Shown here in pieces: positions 26,370-38,525 of a stretch of 64,000 nucleotides of DNA (its first letter is position 1; every line of letters begins with the position of its first letter). A program made the position numbers and the translations under genes. This DNA comes from Streptomyces coeruleorubidus. GTDB taxonomy: Bacteria > Actinomycetota > Actinomycetes > Streptomycetales > Streptomycetaceae. The stretch lies in assembly GCF_008705135.1 (NCBI RefSeq), contig NZ_CP023694.1:7911001-7975000 (forward strand), written 5' to 3'. The notes beneath the pieces are model-generated. The model was not told where the DNA came from and made no database searches. It saw only the letters and a program-made list of their open reading frames with translations.

Positions 26370-27244
26370 TGGACCTCAACGACCTCGTCGCGATCGACGT
26401 CCACACCCACGCGGAGGTCTCCTCCAAGGGCCACTCCTCCCTGGACGACGACCTGCACGACGCCTCCTCGGCCTACTTCAAGGTCGAGGGCAAGCGGAAG
26501 CCGACCCTGGAGGAGACCGCCGCGTACTACCGCGAGCGGAAGATGGCCGCCGTGATCTTCACGGTCGACGCCGAGTCCGCCACCGGCACGGCGCCCGTCC
26601 CCAACGAGGAGGTCGCCGAGGCCGCCGCCGCCAACGCAGACGTCCTCATCCCCTTCGCCTCCATCGACCCCTTCCGCGGGAAGGCGGGGGTGAAGCAGGC
26701 CCGGCGCCTGGTCGAGGAGTACGGGGTGAAGGGCTTCAAGTTCCACCCCAGCATCCAGGGCTTCTTCCCCAACGACCGGTCGGTGGCCTACGACCTGTAC
26801 GAGGTGATCGAGGAGACCGGCACGATCGCCCTGTTCCACACCGGCCAGACCGGCATCGGCGCCGGCGTGCCCGGCGGGGGCGGGATCAGGCTCAAGTACT
26901 CCAACCCGCTGCACGTGGACGACGTGGCCGCCGACTTCCCGCACCTGAAGATCATTCTGGCGCACCCGTCCTTCCCCTGGCAGGACGAGGCCCTGGCCGT
27001 CGCCACGCACAAGCCGGGCGTGCACATCGACCTGTCCGGCTGGTCGCCGAAGTACTTCCCGCCGCAGCTCGTGCAGTACGCGAACACGCTGCTGAAGGAC
27101 AAGGTCCTCTTCGGCTCCGACTTCCCCGTCCTCACCCCCGACCGCTGGCTCGCCGACTTCGACAAGCTGACGATCAAGGAAGAGGTCCGGCCGAAGATCC
27201 TCAAGGAGAACGCCGCCCGTCTGCTCGGGCTGACGAAACCGTAA
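26369..27244 (+). CDS. Amidohydrolase-2/ACMSD-type metal-dependent hydrolase or decarboxylase
   Basis: A 291-residue TIM-barrel protein of the amidohydrolase-2 family, which includes ACMSD, gamma-resorcylate decarboxylase and lactonases. The metal motif HTH in AIDVHTHAE (about 12-14), KGFKFHPSIQGF, LFHTGQTG, ILAHPSFPW and the late aspartate in LFGSDFPVL are in family order. The ATG overlaps the SDR stop by one base. It could decarboxylate a cyclic acid or open a ring before or after CoA activation; sequence alone does not say. Confidence 0.85.
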   Translation: MDLNDLVAIDVHTHAEVSSKGHSSLDDDLHDASSAYFKVEGKRKPTLEETAAYYRERKMAAVIFTVDAESATGTAPVPNEEVAEAAAANADVLIPFASIDPFRGKAGVKQARRLVEEYGVKGFKFHPSIQGFFPNDRSVAYDLYEVIEETGTIALFHTGQTGIGAGVPGGGGIRLKYSNPLHVDDVAADFPHLKIILAHPSFPWQDEALAVATHKPGVHIDLSGWSPKYFPPQLVQYANTLLKDKVLFGSDFPVLTPDRWLADFDKLTIKEEVRPKILKENAARLLGLTKP

Positions 27245-27254
27245 GGGGCGTGAC

Positions 27255-28763
27255 ATGCGCAACGAGGGACTGGGGTCATGGCCCGCACGCCGGGCCCGCA
27301 AGACCCCGCACCGCACCGCCCTGATCCACGGCGACACGACCCGCACCTACGCCGGCCTGTACGACCGCACCACCCGCCTCGCCCACGCACTGCGCGAGAG
27401 GGGCGTCCGCCGCGGCGACCGCGTCGCCTACCTCGGCCCGAACCACCCGGCCTACCTGGAGACCATGTTCGCCGCCGGCACCCTCGGCGCGGTCTTCGTC
27501 CCGCTCAACATCCGGCTGGCCGGCCCCGAGATCGCCTACCAGCTCGCCGACTCCGGAGCCAAGGCCCTCGTCTACGGCCCCTCGCACGCCGGTCTGGTCG
27601 CGGGACTGCCGGGCAGCACGGACGTCCGCACGTATGTCGAAGTGGGCGCCGAGTACGAGGAGGCGCTGGCTTCGGCCTCCCGGGAGCCCATCGACACACC
27701 GGTCACCCCGGACGACACCTGCATCATCATGTACACCTCGGGGACGACCGGCCGCCCCAAGGGCGCGATGCTCACCCACGGCAACCTCACCTGGAACGCG
27801 ATCAACGTCCTCGTCGACCACGACCTGATCGCCGACGAACGCGCCCTGGTCTCCGCCCCGCTGTTCCACACCGCGGGCCTGAACATGCTGACGCTCCCGG
27901 TCCTGCTGAAGGGCGGCACGTGCGTCCTGGTCGAGGCCTTCGACCCGGACGCCACCTTCGACCTGATCGAACGGCACCGGATCACCTTCATGTTCGGCGT
28001 GCCCACCATGTTCGACCAGGTGGCCCGGCACCCGCGCTGGCAGGACGCCGACCTGTCGTCGCTGCGCATCCTGACCTGCGGCGGCTCCCCGGTCCCGACC
28101 CCGCTGATCGCGGCGTACCAGCGGCGCGGACTGACCTTCCTCCAGGGCTACGGCATGACCGAGGCCGCTCCCGGCACGCTGTTCCTGGACGCCGAGCACG
28201 CCGTCAGCAAGGCGGGGTCGGCGGGCGTGCCGCACTTCTTCAGCGACGTACGCGTCGTACGGCCCGACCTCGCGCCGGTCGACGTCGGCGAGGTGGGCGA
28301 GGTCGTGGTGCGCGGGCCGCACGTGATGCCCGGCTACTGGGGGCTGCCCGAGGAGACGGCCGCGTCCTTCGCGGACGGCTGGTTTCGCAGCGGCGACGCG
28401 GCCCAGGTCGACGAGGACGGCTACGTCCACATCGTCGACCGCCTCAAGGACATGATCATCTCCGGCGGCGAGAACATCTACCCCGCCGAGATCGAGGACC
28501 AGCTCCTCGCCCACCCGGACATCGTCGAGTGCGCGGTGATCGGGGTGCCGGACGACAAGTGGGGCGAGGTGCCCCGCGCGGTCGTCGTGCCCCGCGAGGG
28601 CGCCGCGCTCGACCCCGACGAGGTGCTCGCGTCGCTCGCCGGCCGCCTCGCCAAGTACAAGATCCCGAAGTCGGTCGTGGTGGCGGACGAACTGCCCCGC
28701 ACCGCCTCCGGGAAGCTCCTGAAATCCCGTGTGCGCAAGCGCTACGGCACCGACTCCCAGTGA
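27255..28763 (+). CDS. Acyl-CoA synthetase (AMP-forming ligase)
   Basis: A 502-residue ANL-superfamily ligase. The AMP-binding P-loop is MYTSGTTGRPKGAML (about 157-171), followed by YGMTEAAPGTL, the hinge region VDRLKDMIISGGENIYPAEIE and the catalytic lysine of the C-terminal domain in RTASGKLLK. It activates a carboxylic acid to its CoA thioester. Starting 10 bp after the amidohydrolase, it supplies the CoA substrate for the SDR and MaoC partners. Chain length or aromaticity cannot be read from the motifs. Confidence 0.9.
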   Translation: MRNEGLGSWPARRARKTPHRTALIHGDTTRTYAGLYDRTTRLAHALRERGVRRGDRVAYLGPNHPAYLETMFAAGTLGAVFVPLNIRLAGPEIAYQLADSGAKALVYGPSHAGLVAGLPGSTDVRTYVEVGAEYEEALASASREPIDTPVTPDDTCIIMYTSGTTGRPKGAMLTHGNLTWNAINVLVDHDLIADERALVSAPLFHTAGLNMLTLPVLLKGGTCVLVEAFDPDATFDLIERHRITFMFGVPTMFDQVARHPRWQDADLSSLRILTCGGSPVPTPLIAAYQRRGLTFLQGYGMTEAAPGTLFLDAEHAVSKAGSAGVPHFFSDVRVVRPDLAPVDVGEVGEVVVRGPHVMPGYWGLPEETAASFADGWFRSGDAAQVDEDGYVHIVDRLKDMIISGGENIYPAEIEDQLLAHPDIVECAVIGVPDDKWGEVPRAVVVPREGAALDPDEVLASLAGRLAKYKIPKSVVVADELPRTASGKLLKSRVRKRYGTDSQ

Positions 28764-28774
28764 AGGACGGCTCC

Positions 28775-29230
28775 ATGAGCATCACCGTCAACGGCCTCGA
28801 CGAACTGAAGAAGCTCGCTGGCAGCGACCTCGGCACCAGTGAGTGGATCGAGGTCACGCAGGAGCGGATCGACACCTTCGCCGACGCGACCGGGGACCAC
28901 CAGTGGATCCACGTCGACCCGGAGAAGGCCAAGGAGGGTCCCTTCGGCGCCCCCATCGCGCACGGCTACCTCACGCTCTCCCTCTTCATCCCGCTGTTCA
29001 CCGAGCTCCTGGACGTCCAGGGCGTGACGACGAAGGTCAACTACGGCCTCAACAAGGTGCGTTTCCCCTCCCCGGTGAAGGTCGGCTCCCGCATCCGGCT
29101 GACGGCGAAGCTCGCCGAGGTCGAGGAGGTGCCGGGCGGCGTGCAGATCACGGTCGACGGCGCAGTCGAGATCGAGGGCGGCGGCAAGCCGGCCGCGGTG
29201 CTCCAGAGCCTGTCGCGGTTCTACGCCTGA
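28775..29230 (+). CDS. MaoC-family hot-dog dehydratase (enoyl-CoA hydratase type)
   Basis: A 151-residue single hot-dog protein of the MaoC/R-specific enoyl-CoA hydratase family. The hydratase 2 motif is visible as FADATGDHQWIHVDPEKAKEGPFGAPIAHGYLTLSL, with catalytic D and H in the DHQWIH stretch. ATG 28775 follows AAGGACGG, 11 bp after the ligase stop. Together with the SDR it would hydrate and oxidise an enoyl-CoA. It converges on the PaaX gene. Confidence 0.9.
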   Translation: MSITVNGLDELKKLAGSDLGTSEWIEVTQERIDTFADATGDHQWIHVDPEKAKEGPFGAPIAHGYLTLSLFIPLFTELLDVQGVTTKVNYGLNKVRFPSPVKVGSRIRLTAKLAEVEEVPGGVQITVDGAVEIEGGGKPAAVLQSLSRFYA

Positions 29231-29248
29231 ACACACTGAGACGGCGTG

Positions 29249-30085
29249 CTACGCCTGAGGCCGCGCGGGCACCAGGTCGAGCAGACGTTCCGAGGCGTCA
29301 CGCGCGAGCGGTGAGAGCCGGTCGTGCACCGCCCGGAACGTCTTCTCGGCCTGCTCCGCCGGCCAGTCGTCCGGCAGGTGCTTGACGGGCAGGCGCGGAT
29401 CGCGCCGGACGATCCGCAGCCACTCGGTCTGCAGCCGCAGCCGCAGCACGAGCCCGTCGTCGGGGTGCGGCAGCTCGTCCTCCCACGGCTGCCAGCGCCG
29501 TACGAACGCCTCGTAGCGCCCGGCCAGGTCGGACAGCTCCCACGTCTCCTCGATCATCTGGCCGATGTCCATCCCGGCGTCGGCGTGCGCGCGGAAGACC
29601 TTCACGTGGGCGGACAGGCCGAGCTCGGCCACCAGCGCCGACACGTCGACCTCGCCCGGCGCGATCCACAGGCCGTTGAACAGCGGGCCGAAGCCGCTCC
29701 AGGTCAGCTGGGAGCGCAGGTCGTGGCGCTGGCGCTGCCAGGACTCGGGCAGGGAGAAGCCGAGCAGGGTCCAGGTGCCGTCCCAGTGCCGGTTGACGGC
29801 ACCGGTCTGCCAGATGCGCCGCTCGCCGTCGCGCAGCACGGCCTCCGAGCGCTCGGTCAGCCCGAAGTACATCCGGCGGCCCTCGCGCTGGCGGCGCAGC
29901 AGGTCACGGCCCACCATGCGGGTCAGCGTCGAACGGGTCGCCTGCTCGCCGATCCCGGCGCGGGCGAACACGTCGATGACGCTGCCCGAGTACACGCACA
30001 CGTCGCGCCCGAGCACCTGGTCGCCCAGGAACGTCAGCATGAGGGACTGGGGCCGCAGCGACTCTTCACCGGTCACGCGGCCCAC
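29249..30085 (-). CDS. PaaX-family transcriptional regulator
   Basis: A 278-residue PaaX-like repressor. The N-terminal winged helix covers about residues 10-85 (GIGEQATRSTLTRMVGRDLLRRQREGRRMYFGLT), the middle PaaX domain about 95-175 and the C-terminal PaaX_C domain about 180-275. Family members respond to phenylacetyl-CoA or other aryl-CoA thioesters. No paa genes are in this window, so it may sense a CoA intermediate made by the neighbouring ligase operon, on which it converges with an 18-bp gap. GTG 30085 has GGAGG upstream. Confidence 0.88.
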   Translation of the reverse strand: MGRVTGEESLRPQSLMLTFLGDQVLGRDVCVYSGSVIDVFARAGIGEQATRSTLTRMVGRDLLRRQREGRRMYFGLTERSEAVLRDGERRIWQTGAVNRHWDGTWTLLGFSLPESWQRQRHDLRSQLTWSGFGPLFNGLWIAPGEVDVSALVAELGLSAHVKVFRAHADAGMDIGQMIEETWELSDLAGRYEAFVRRWQPWEDELPHPDDGLVLRLRLQTEWLRIVRRDPRLPVKHLPDDWPAEQAEKTFRAVHDRLSPLARDASERLLDLVPARPQA

Positions 30086-30100
30086 CGTACCTCCGCCCGA

Positions 30101-30949
30101 TCAGTCGGTGACCTGCTGGTACGCGTGGACGGCCGTCGTCACCGCGCACACGCCCGGCGGGATCATCTGCGTCCTCAGGGTGCCGCTGTTCGTGTCGTAG
30201 TCGACGCCCTCCGTCTCGAAGGTGCCCGTGCACACGCTGCGCTGCGGCAGCGCGAAGAGACTCGTCACCGTGCCGGTGACCGGCTGCCCGTCCAGCTCGC
30301 GGGGCAGGTCGACCTGGAGCAGCGGCCGGATCTCCGGGAAGAGGGTGCCCGAGGCGTCGTTCGAGGCGCACAGCAGGCGGGTGCCCGTGACGAAGTCACA
30401 GCCCTGGATGTCACGCACCGGCTTGTCCAGGGTGATCTGCCCGGCCTCCTTCAGCTCACCGCCGGCGGGCGGCGTGGAGGGGTTCAGCAGGGGAGCCGGG
30501 AAGACCTGGAGCCGGTTCTGCGTGCCCCACTCGCCCGAGACCAGCCACTGACCGTCGGGCGAGACGGTGGCGAAGGAGTTGTTCAGCTTCTCGCCGGGGT
30601 TCAGCGGGTGGACGTACTCGTAGCGCTTCCCGGCCGGGGTGGTGACCGCGAACATCTTGGACGTGGCCGTGTCCGCGCCCTGGTAGGCGTCGAAGACATG
30701 CCCGCGCGCGATGTCCGGGTCGCCTATGTGGTTCCAGCCCTTGACCCGCAGGTCCAGCGGGATGGAGGCCAGCCCGCGGTACAGCAGGGAGCCGTCCGCG
30801 CGGCTGGCCAGGCCCTGCCCGCCGCCGAGGGTGTCGGTGTACGCCGTGCCGGTCTGGGTCCACTGCGGGGCACCGGCGGCCGAGGCCGTGCCGGTGCCCA
30901 GCGTGAAGGCGCCTAATAACGCGGTCGCGGCGAGCAGTTGACGTCTCAT
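30101..30949 (-). CDS. Secreted protein of unknown function with two tandem TTA codons
   Basis: A 282-residue protein with a Sec signal peptide (MRRQLLAATALLGAFTLG, cut near ASAAG). The mature part has repeated short strands with GxDxA/DGQWLVSGEWG-like turns, suggesting a beta-propeller, and four cysteines near the C-terminus. I do not recognise the family. Leucines 11 and 12 are both encoded by TTA (30914-30919), making it a strong candidate for bldA control. The ATG is 4 bp after the PHP hydrolase stop, so it is the last gene of the exported set. Confidence 0.8.
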   Translation of the reverse strand: MRRQLLAATALLGAFTLGTGTASAAGAPQWTQTGTAYTDTLGGGQGLASRADGSLLYRGLASIPLDLRVKGWNHIGDPDIARGHVFDAYQGADTATSKMFAVTTPAGKRYEYVHPLNPGEKLNNSFATVSPDGQWLVSGEWGTQNRLQVFPAPLLNPSTPPAGGELKEAGQITLDKPVRDIQGCDFVTGTRLLCASNDASGTLFPEIRPLLQVDLPRELDGQPVTGTVTSLFALPQRSVCTGTFETEGVDYDTNSGTLRTQMIPPGVCAVTTAVHAYQQVTD

Positions 30950-30953
30950 CAGG

Positions 30954-32630
30954 TCAGGCACCTTCCACGTCGACGAATACCGGGTTCGAATAGAACCACG
31001 TATCGGCCCACGGGTCACCGTCCCCGGGCGCGTGCGGAACGGGCCCGTGCGGATCGACCGAGGCGCCGAGGTAGCCGGTGCCGTTGCGGTTGCCGTCGCT
31101 GCCGCGCAGCCGGACGTAGAAGGACTCCTCGCCCGCGGTCAGCGGAACGCGCAGGGTGTAGGTGCCCGTGCGGCCGGAGACGTCCTGCGAGCGGACGACG
31201 CGCGTGTCGGGGGCCTGCCAGGTGTCGCGGTCGGCGACCGGGCCGCGCACCGCGCCGCGGATGACGTCCACGTGCGCCAACTCGGGCAGGATGCCCTGCG
31301 GGTTGGGCCGTGAGGCGGTCGTCACGGTGACGTCCAGGGTGAGCTTCTCGCCCTTGCGGACCCGCAGCCGGCCGCCGAGCGTCACCCCCCGGCCCCGGTC
31401 GAGGTCCCCCTTCAGCCGCACGTCGAGCCCGTCGAGTAGATGCCCGTGGTCGAGCCAGACCCGGCCCGCGCGCAGGCCCGCCATGACCGCGCGGTAGCCG
31501 TAGCGGGTCACGCCCACATGGGTACGGCTGAACTGCCCGGGCCAGAAGTCGCTGCCCGGCTGCGGGGTGTCCGTGTTCACCGGGTCGGGCAGCTTCCCGG
31601 TGCCGTCGAAGGTCTGGCCGGGCTGCCAGTCGCCGTTCTTCCAGGTGTCGAAGACGATCCGGTGGGCGTCGGAGTTGGTGGTGACCGAGAACAGCCGGCC
31701 CTCGGCGAGCATCGAGTCCCACAGGCCGCCGACGGTGGCGGTCGCCCAGTCGAAGCCGCCGTACGTCAGGTAGGCGTCCGCCGGGTAGCCCGGCCAGGAC
31801 TGCGCGGACGGCTTGTTCTCGTACTCGCCGCGGATCGAGGTCGCCCCGCGCCAGCCGGGGATGGCAGCGCCCTGGGCGCCCGGCGCGCCCTCCATGCCGA
31901 TCATGATCCCGGGCGCCGCGTCCCGCCAGTTGCGCATCTCGTGCGGGGAGTCGATGCCCAGGCGCAGGGGGTGGTTGGCGAGGACCAGCACGTCGTCCAC
32001 GTAACCCGAACGGCGCTGCTGTGCCAGCCACTTGAGCGCCTTGACGGCGTGCGCCTCGTTGCGGGCGGTGTCCGCGTCGGCGGGGCCGCCCTTGTCGTAG
32101 CCGAGGAGTTTGCCGTCGTGGGCGCGCTCGAACCGGGTCAGTACGTCGACCTCGTGCGGTCCGGGCGCGGTGAACACCGTGCAGTGCTCGGCCGCCGGGA
32201 TGTACCACTCCAGGCCCTGGAAGATCAGCTGACGCGGGTTCTCGGCGCGTGCCTCGAGGATCTCCTTGTGCTCCAGCGCTGCCCCGAAGTCGGCGTGCCC
32301 GAAATTGGAGTGCTCGGTGAACACCATCCAGTCCAGGCCGTACTTCGCGCCCGCGGCGGCCAGCTGGGAGAACGTGTACTTGGCGTCGTGGCTGTAGACG
32401 GAGTGGATGTGATGGTCACCGACGAGGTAGGCGAGGCGGGGATCCTCGCCGCCCAGCCGTCTGTCGTCGCCGCCGGCGGCCAGGGCCGGGGTCGCCGCCG
32501 GGCCCAGGGCGAACGCGGCGCCGAACAGGCCCGCGCGGCGCAGGAGCCCGCGGCGGGAGACGCCCTGGGGGTCGAGGGCGGCGGGGGAGACGGACGGGTC
32601 GGCCCACGCGGGCAGTTGTTGCTCTGTCAT
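30954..32630 (-). CDS. Tat-exported PHP-domain metallohydrolase (CehA/McbA type)
   Basis: A 558-residue protein with a twin-arginine signal (VSRRGLLRRAGLFGAAFAL, about residues 24-43). The catalytic PHP domain begins with GDHHIHSVYSHD and continues with VFTEHSNFGHADF, LANHPLRLG and NSDAHRIVF, giving the expected histidine and aspartate metal ligands. A C-terminal beta-sandwich of about 150 residues follows. Relatives are phosphoesterases or carbamate hydrolases. It lies 17 bp downstream of the metallophosphoesterase gene and is probably co-expressed and exported alongside it. Confidence 0.87.
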   Translation of the reverse strand: MTEQQLPAWADPSVSPAALDPQGVSRRGLLRRAGLFGAAFALGPAATPALAAGGDDRRLGGEDPRLAYLVGDHHIHSVYSHDAKYTFSQLAAAGAKYGLDWMVFTEHSNFGHADFGAALEHKEILEARAENPRQLIFQGLEWYIPAAEHCTVFTAPGPHEVDVLTRFERAHDGKLLGYDKGGPADADTARNEAHAVKALKWLAQQRRSGYVDDVLVLANHPLRLGIDSPHEMRNWRDAAPGIMIGMEGAPGAQGAAIPGWRGATSIRGEYENKPSAQSWPGYPADAYLTYGGFDWATATVGGLWDSMLAEGRLFSVTTNSDAHRIVFDTWKNGDWQPGQTFDGTGKLPDPVNTDTPQPGSDFWPGQFSRTHVGVTRYGYRAVMAGLRAGRVWLDHGHLLDGLDVRLKGDLDRGRGVTLGGRLRVRKGEKLTLDVTVTTASRPNPQGILPELAHVDVIRGAVRGPVADRDTWQAPDTRVVRSQDVSGRTGTYTLRVPLTAGEESFYVRLRGSDGNRNGTGYLGASVDPHGPVPHAPGDGDPWADTWFYSNPVFVDVEGA

Positions 32631-32647
32631 GAGGGTTCCCTGGAAGT

Positions 32648-34474
32648 TCAGTGGTTCATGAAGGAGGTGACGGGCAGCGCCCGCGCGACGATCCGGACAT
32701 CGCCGAGCCGGCCGTGGAAGATCTGGTCGATCTTGCCGCCGTACTCGTAGCCGCCGAGCAGCCACGGCAGTCCGACGGAGGTGATGCCGACGGAGGTCGC
32801 CTTGGGGTTGCGGAGCACCGGGCAGCCCTCGACGTACAGCGTGGTGTGCCTGCCGTCGTTGACGACCGCGAGGTGCCACCAGGTCTCCAGCGGGGTCTCC
32901 TGGCCCCAGTTGGTGGCGATGCCCTGCTGGTTGAGCGGGCGCATCGCCCACTGCGGTTCGCGGTCGTTGGACAGGGACAGCGTGGCCAGCGGCTCGTCCG
33001 GGTCGTCGGCGGTCTTCCCGGCGGCGCCGCCCGTGCCCGTGCGGCCGACCAGGCCCGACCAGGCGTGGTGGTCCGGGTCCCAGTCGGCGGGCAGCCGGTA
33101 GAACGCCTCGATGGTGTAGCCGTCCTTGAACGTGGCCGAGTTGAGCGGGGCGCCGTCGACCGTGCGCAGGTAGGCGCCCTTCAGCGGGGACTTGAAGCCC
33201 TGGAACTCCAGGCTGCCGTGGCCCGGCTGGTCGGGGTGGTGGTCCGCCGACCAGTCCAGCGCGCCGCCGCCCACCGTGACGAGCGCGAGGTCGTTGCCGC
33301 GCCCGGACAGGTCCCGGACCGTTCCCGCCACGGGCTTCTCGAAGCGCCAGTACGCCACCGTGCCCGGGAGAAGCATCTTCGAGGCGGGCCGCGCCGGACG
33401 GGCGGGCACGGGCGCGAAGCCGGAGAAGCGCTCCTCGAAGTCGATCTCGACGGAGAACCGGTCGGCGTCGCCGCTCAGCTCCATCTCCTGCCGCTCCAGC
33501 TCGTTGAGCCCCTTCCCGGCCCGGCCCAGGTTCCACGGGGAGACCGTCTCCACGTCGATGACGTTCCGGTCCAGGTCGAACCGGTAGAGGCGGATCATCG
33601 CCGCGCCGCCGAAATAGCGGTTCTGGTAGTTCGTCAGATGCAGATGGACGTCATGCCCGGCCGCGTTCTTGCGCGTCGCGCGGGCGGCGGGCCAGTAGTG
33701 GCCGTTGAGGGTGAGGAAGATCTGGTCGTGGTGCTCGACCAGCTGGTCCCAGAGCTGCTGGCCGTAGTCCGACAACGAGTCGTCCTCGACGACCAGTTCG
33801 TGCGTCGTGAGGATGACGGGCGTCTTCGGAAGCCGCGCCATGACCTCCTTCGCCCACGCGTAACCCTGCGGCGACAGCCGCCAGTCCAGCGCGAGCACCA
33901 TCCACTCCCGGCCGCCCGCGGTGAACAGGTGGAAGGTGTTGTAGCCGTCCGGGGAGGCACCGCCGAAGGTCCGCTGTCCCTTGAACCGCTGCGGCCCGAA
34001 GACGTCCAGATACGGCGTGGCACCGCGCTGGTCGGTCGTCGACGACTTCACGTCGTGGTTGCCTGCCAGGACGCTGTAGCCGACGCCCCGCCGGTCCAGC
34101 AGCGAGAACGCCTCGCCGATCGCCGCGAACTCCTCCTTCGCGCCGTTCTGCGTGAGGTCCCCCAGGTGGGACAGGAAGACGAGGTTCTCCTCCCCGCCGT
34201 GCTCCAGCAGATAGCGCAGCGACGCCTCGACCGGCGCCTTGTCGATGCTCGGCCCGTCGAAGAGGTACTGGGTGTCCGGCATCACGGCGAGCGTGAAGCG
34301 GCGGCTGCGCGGGTCGGGTCGCCAACTCGCCGGTGCCGCCCGGGCGGTGACGGCCGGCAGCGCGGCCACCGCCGTGGCGGTCGCGCCGAGCAGCGCGGTG
34401 GCGCGCAGGAAACCGCGTCTTCCGGCATCGGCCTGGGGGGCCTCGCCCAGGTCGTGATCATGTGAAGTGCACAC
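32648..34474 (-). CDS. Tat-exported metallophosphoesterase with LamG-like domain
   Basis: A 608-residue exported protein. The signal has a twin-arginine motif (RRGFLRATALLG, about 20-31). The calcineurin-type phosphoesterase domain shows MPDTQYLFDG, LSHLGDLTQNG, LAGNHDVK and LNGHYW in order. From about residue 370 a concanavalin/LamG-like sandwich follows (VAYWRFEKPV, HLAVVNDGRHTTLYVEG), probably binding carbohydrate. GTG 34474 has GGAG at correct spacing. A phosphatase joined to a sugar-binding fold, next to glycosidases, suggests action on a phosphorylated glycan (inference). Confidence 0.87.
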   Translation of the reverse strand: MCTSHDHDLGEAPQADAGRRGFLRATALLGATATAVAALPAVTARAAPASWRPDPRSRRFTLAVMPDTQYLFDGPSIDKAPVEASLRYLLEHGGEENLVFLSHLGDLTQNGAKEEFAAIGEAFSLLDRRGVGYSVLAGNHDVKSSTTDQRGATPYLDVFGPQRFKGQRTFGGASPDGYNTFHLFTAGGREWMVLALDWRLSPQGYAWAKEVMARLPKTPVILTTHELVVEDDSLSDYGQQLWDQLVEHHDQIFLTLNGHYWPAARATRKNAAGHDVHLHLTNYQNRYFGGAAMIRLYRFDLDRNVIDVETVSPWNLGRAGKGLNELERQEMELSGDADRFSVEIDFEERFSGFAPVPARPARPASKMLLPGTVAYWRFEKPVAGTVRDLSGRGNDLALVTVGGGALDWSADHHPDQPGHGSLEFQGFKSPLKGAYLRTVDGAPLNSATFKDGYTIEAFYRLPADWDPDHHAWSGLVGRTGTGGAAGKTADDPDEPLATLSLSNDREPQWAMRPLNQQGIATNWGQETPLETWWHLAVVNDGRHTTLYVEGCPVLRNPKATSVGITSVGLPWLLGGYEYGGKIDQIFHGRLGDVRIVARALPVTSFMNH

Positions 34475-34550
34475 GGGGGCTCCATGAAGGGTGACGGGGA
34501 GGGAGTGCCGGAGAACTCGGCGAAGGCGACAGGGAGGGGAGGGGGAGAAC

Positions 34551-37480
<2,930 letters not shown>

Positions 37481-37484
<4 letters not shown>

Positions 37485-38389
37485 GACCATTCCGAAGTCG
37501 GTGGGGTGGGCGGGGGCAGGGCACGGCCCCGCAGGCCCCAGGCGGGGTCGACGGGGATGCCGAGACGGTCCAGGACGGTGGGCGCGATGTCGACGAGGCG
37601 GGGCGTGTCGAGCCGGGTGCCTCCGGGCATGCCGGGCTCGGCGAGGATGACGAAGACCTCCCGTTCGGCCTGCGTGTCGCCGCCGTGGCCGCCGGTGTCG
37701 AGGTGACCGTGGTCCGTGGTGACCAGTACGGTCCAGTGCTCGTGGGCATGCCGCGCGTCTATCGCCTCCAGGAGCCGCCCGAGGTGGGTGTCCTGGGCGA
37801 GCAGGGCCCGGTCGTAGGCGGGGCTGAGGGAGCCCGTGGCGTGGCCGGCCTCGTCGGTGGCGCCGAAGTACGCGAACACGACGTCCGGGTCGTCCTCGGT
37901 GAGCCACCGTGCGGCGGTGCGGGCGACGAGGCGGTCCGCGGTCTCGTAGCCGTCGGACTCGCCGTCGTGGACCGCGCGCTTGCCGATGGCCGGGCCGAGG
38001 GTGCCGTGGTGGACCAGCTCCGGCCAGGACACCGCGGCCGCGGTGCGCAGCGCGGGCCGCGCGCTGACGGCGCGGCTGAGGAAGTCGGGGTAGCGGGTGT
38101 AGTCGGCGCCGGTGAAGTCGTTGCCGGTCACCCCGTGGCGGTCCGGCCACACGCCGGTCAGCACGCTCGACCAGCCGGGGCCGGAGTCGGTGTAGGCCAT
38201 GCTGGTCGACGGTCCGTGCTCGGCCTGACCGTCCGCCTCGCCGTAGGGCAGCAGGCTGGTGCCGTGGGCGCCGGTGGCCATCAGGCCGTGCAGCACGGGT
38301 GCGGTGGCGTGGGATCGGATCAGCCGGTCGTGGCGGAGCCCGTCCATGCCGACGACGAGCACCTTGGCGCGTGCGCTGCTGTCCGTCAC
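37481..38389 (-). CDS. Alkaline-phosphatase-superfamily phosphodiesterase/nucleotide pyrophosphatase
   Basis: A 302-residue cytoplasmic member of the alkaline phosphatase superfamily, of the type I phosphodiesterase/nucleotide pyrophosphatase group. Metal and nucleophile regions are VVGMDGLRHDRL, the GPGWSSVLTGVWPDRHGVTGN block, and the late TTDHGHLDTGGHGG. GTG 38389 follows GGGAGG. It overlaps the beta-galactosidase gene and so belongs to the glycan operon. It may cleave a sugar-phosphodiester or a phosphonate; the substrate is unknown. Confidence 0.85.
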
Positions 38390-38482
38390 TGCCTGCCTCC
38401 CTCGTCGCTCGTGCGTGCTGCACTGGCCCGATCGACCACGAGCTCGGGGCGGCTTGTCCGTTGTCGGCTGCCCGGACGCTGT

Positions 38483-38511
38483 GGCTGGTCGCGCAGTTCC
38501 CCGCGCCCCTT
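38483..38511 (-). repeat. 29-nt dispersed repeat, copy A
   Basis: This 29-nt stretch is the exact reverse complement of 62184-62212. GGGGCGCGGGGAACTGCGCG-type elements are, from general knowledge, scattered through many Streptomyces genomes. Here it forms one arm of the terminator next to the ABC permease. Confidence 0.75.
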
Positions 38512-38522
38512 GCGGGGCGCGG
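38501..38522 (-). terminator. Terminator of the sugar ABC operon
   Basis: A perfect 9-bp stem, CCGCGCCCC (38501-38509) with GGGGCGCGG (38514-38522), and a 4-nt loop, starting 4 bp past the permease stop. It suggests that the phosphodiesterase/beta-galactosidase genes have a separate promoter or depend on read-through. Confidence 0.75.
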
Positions 38523-38525
38523 TCC

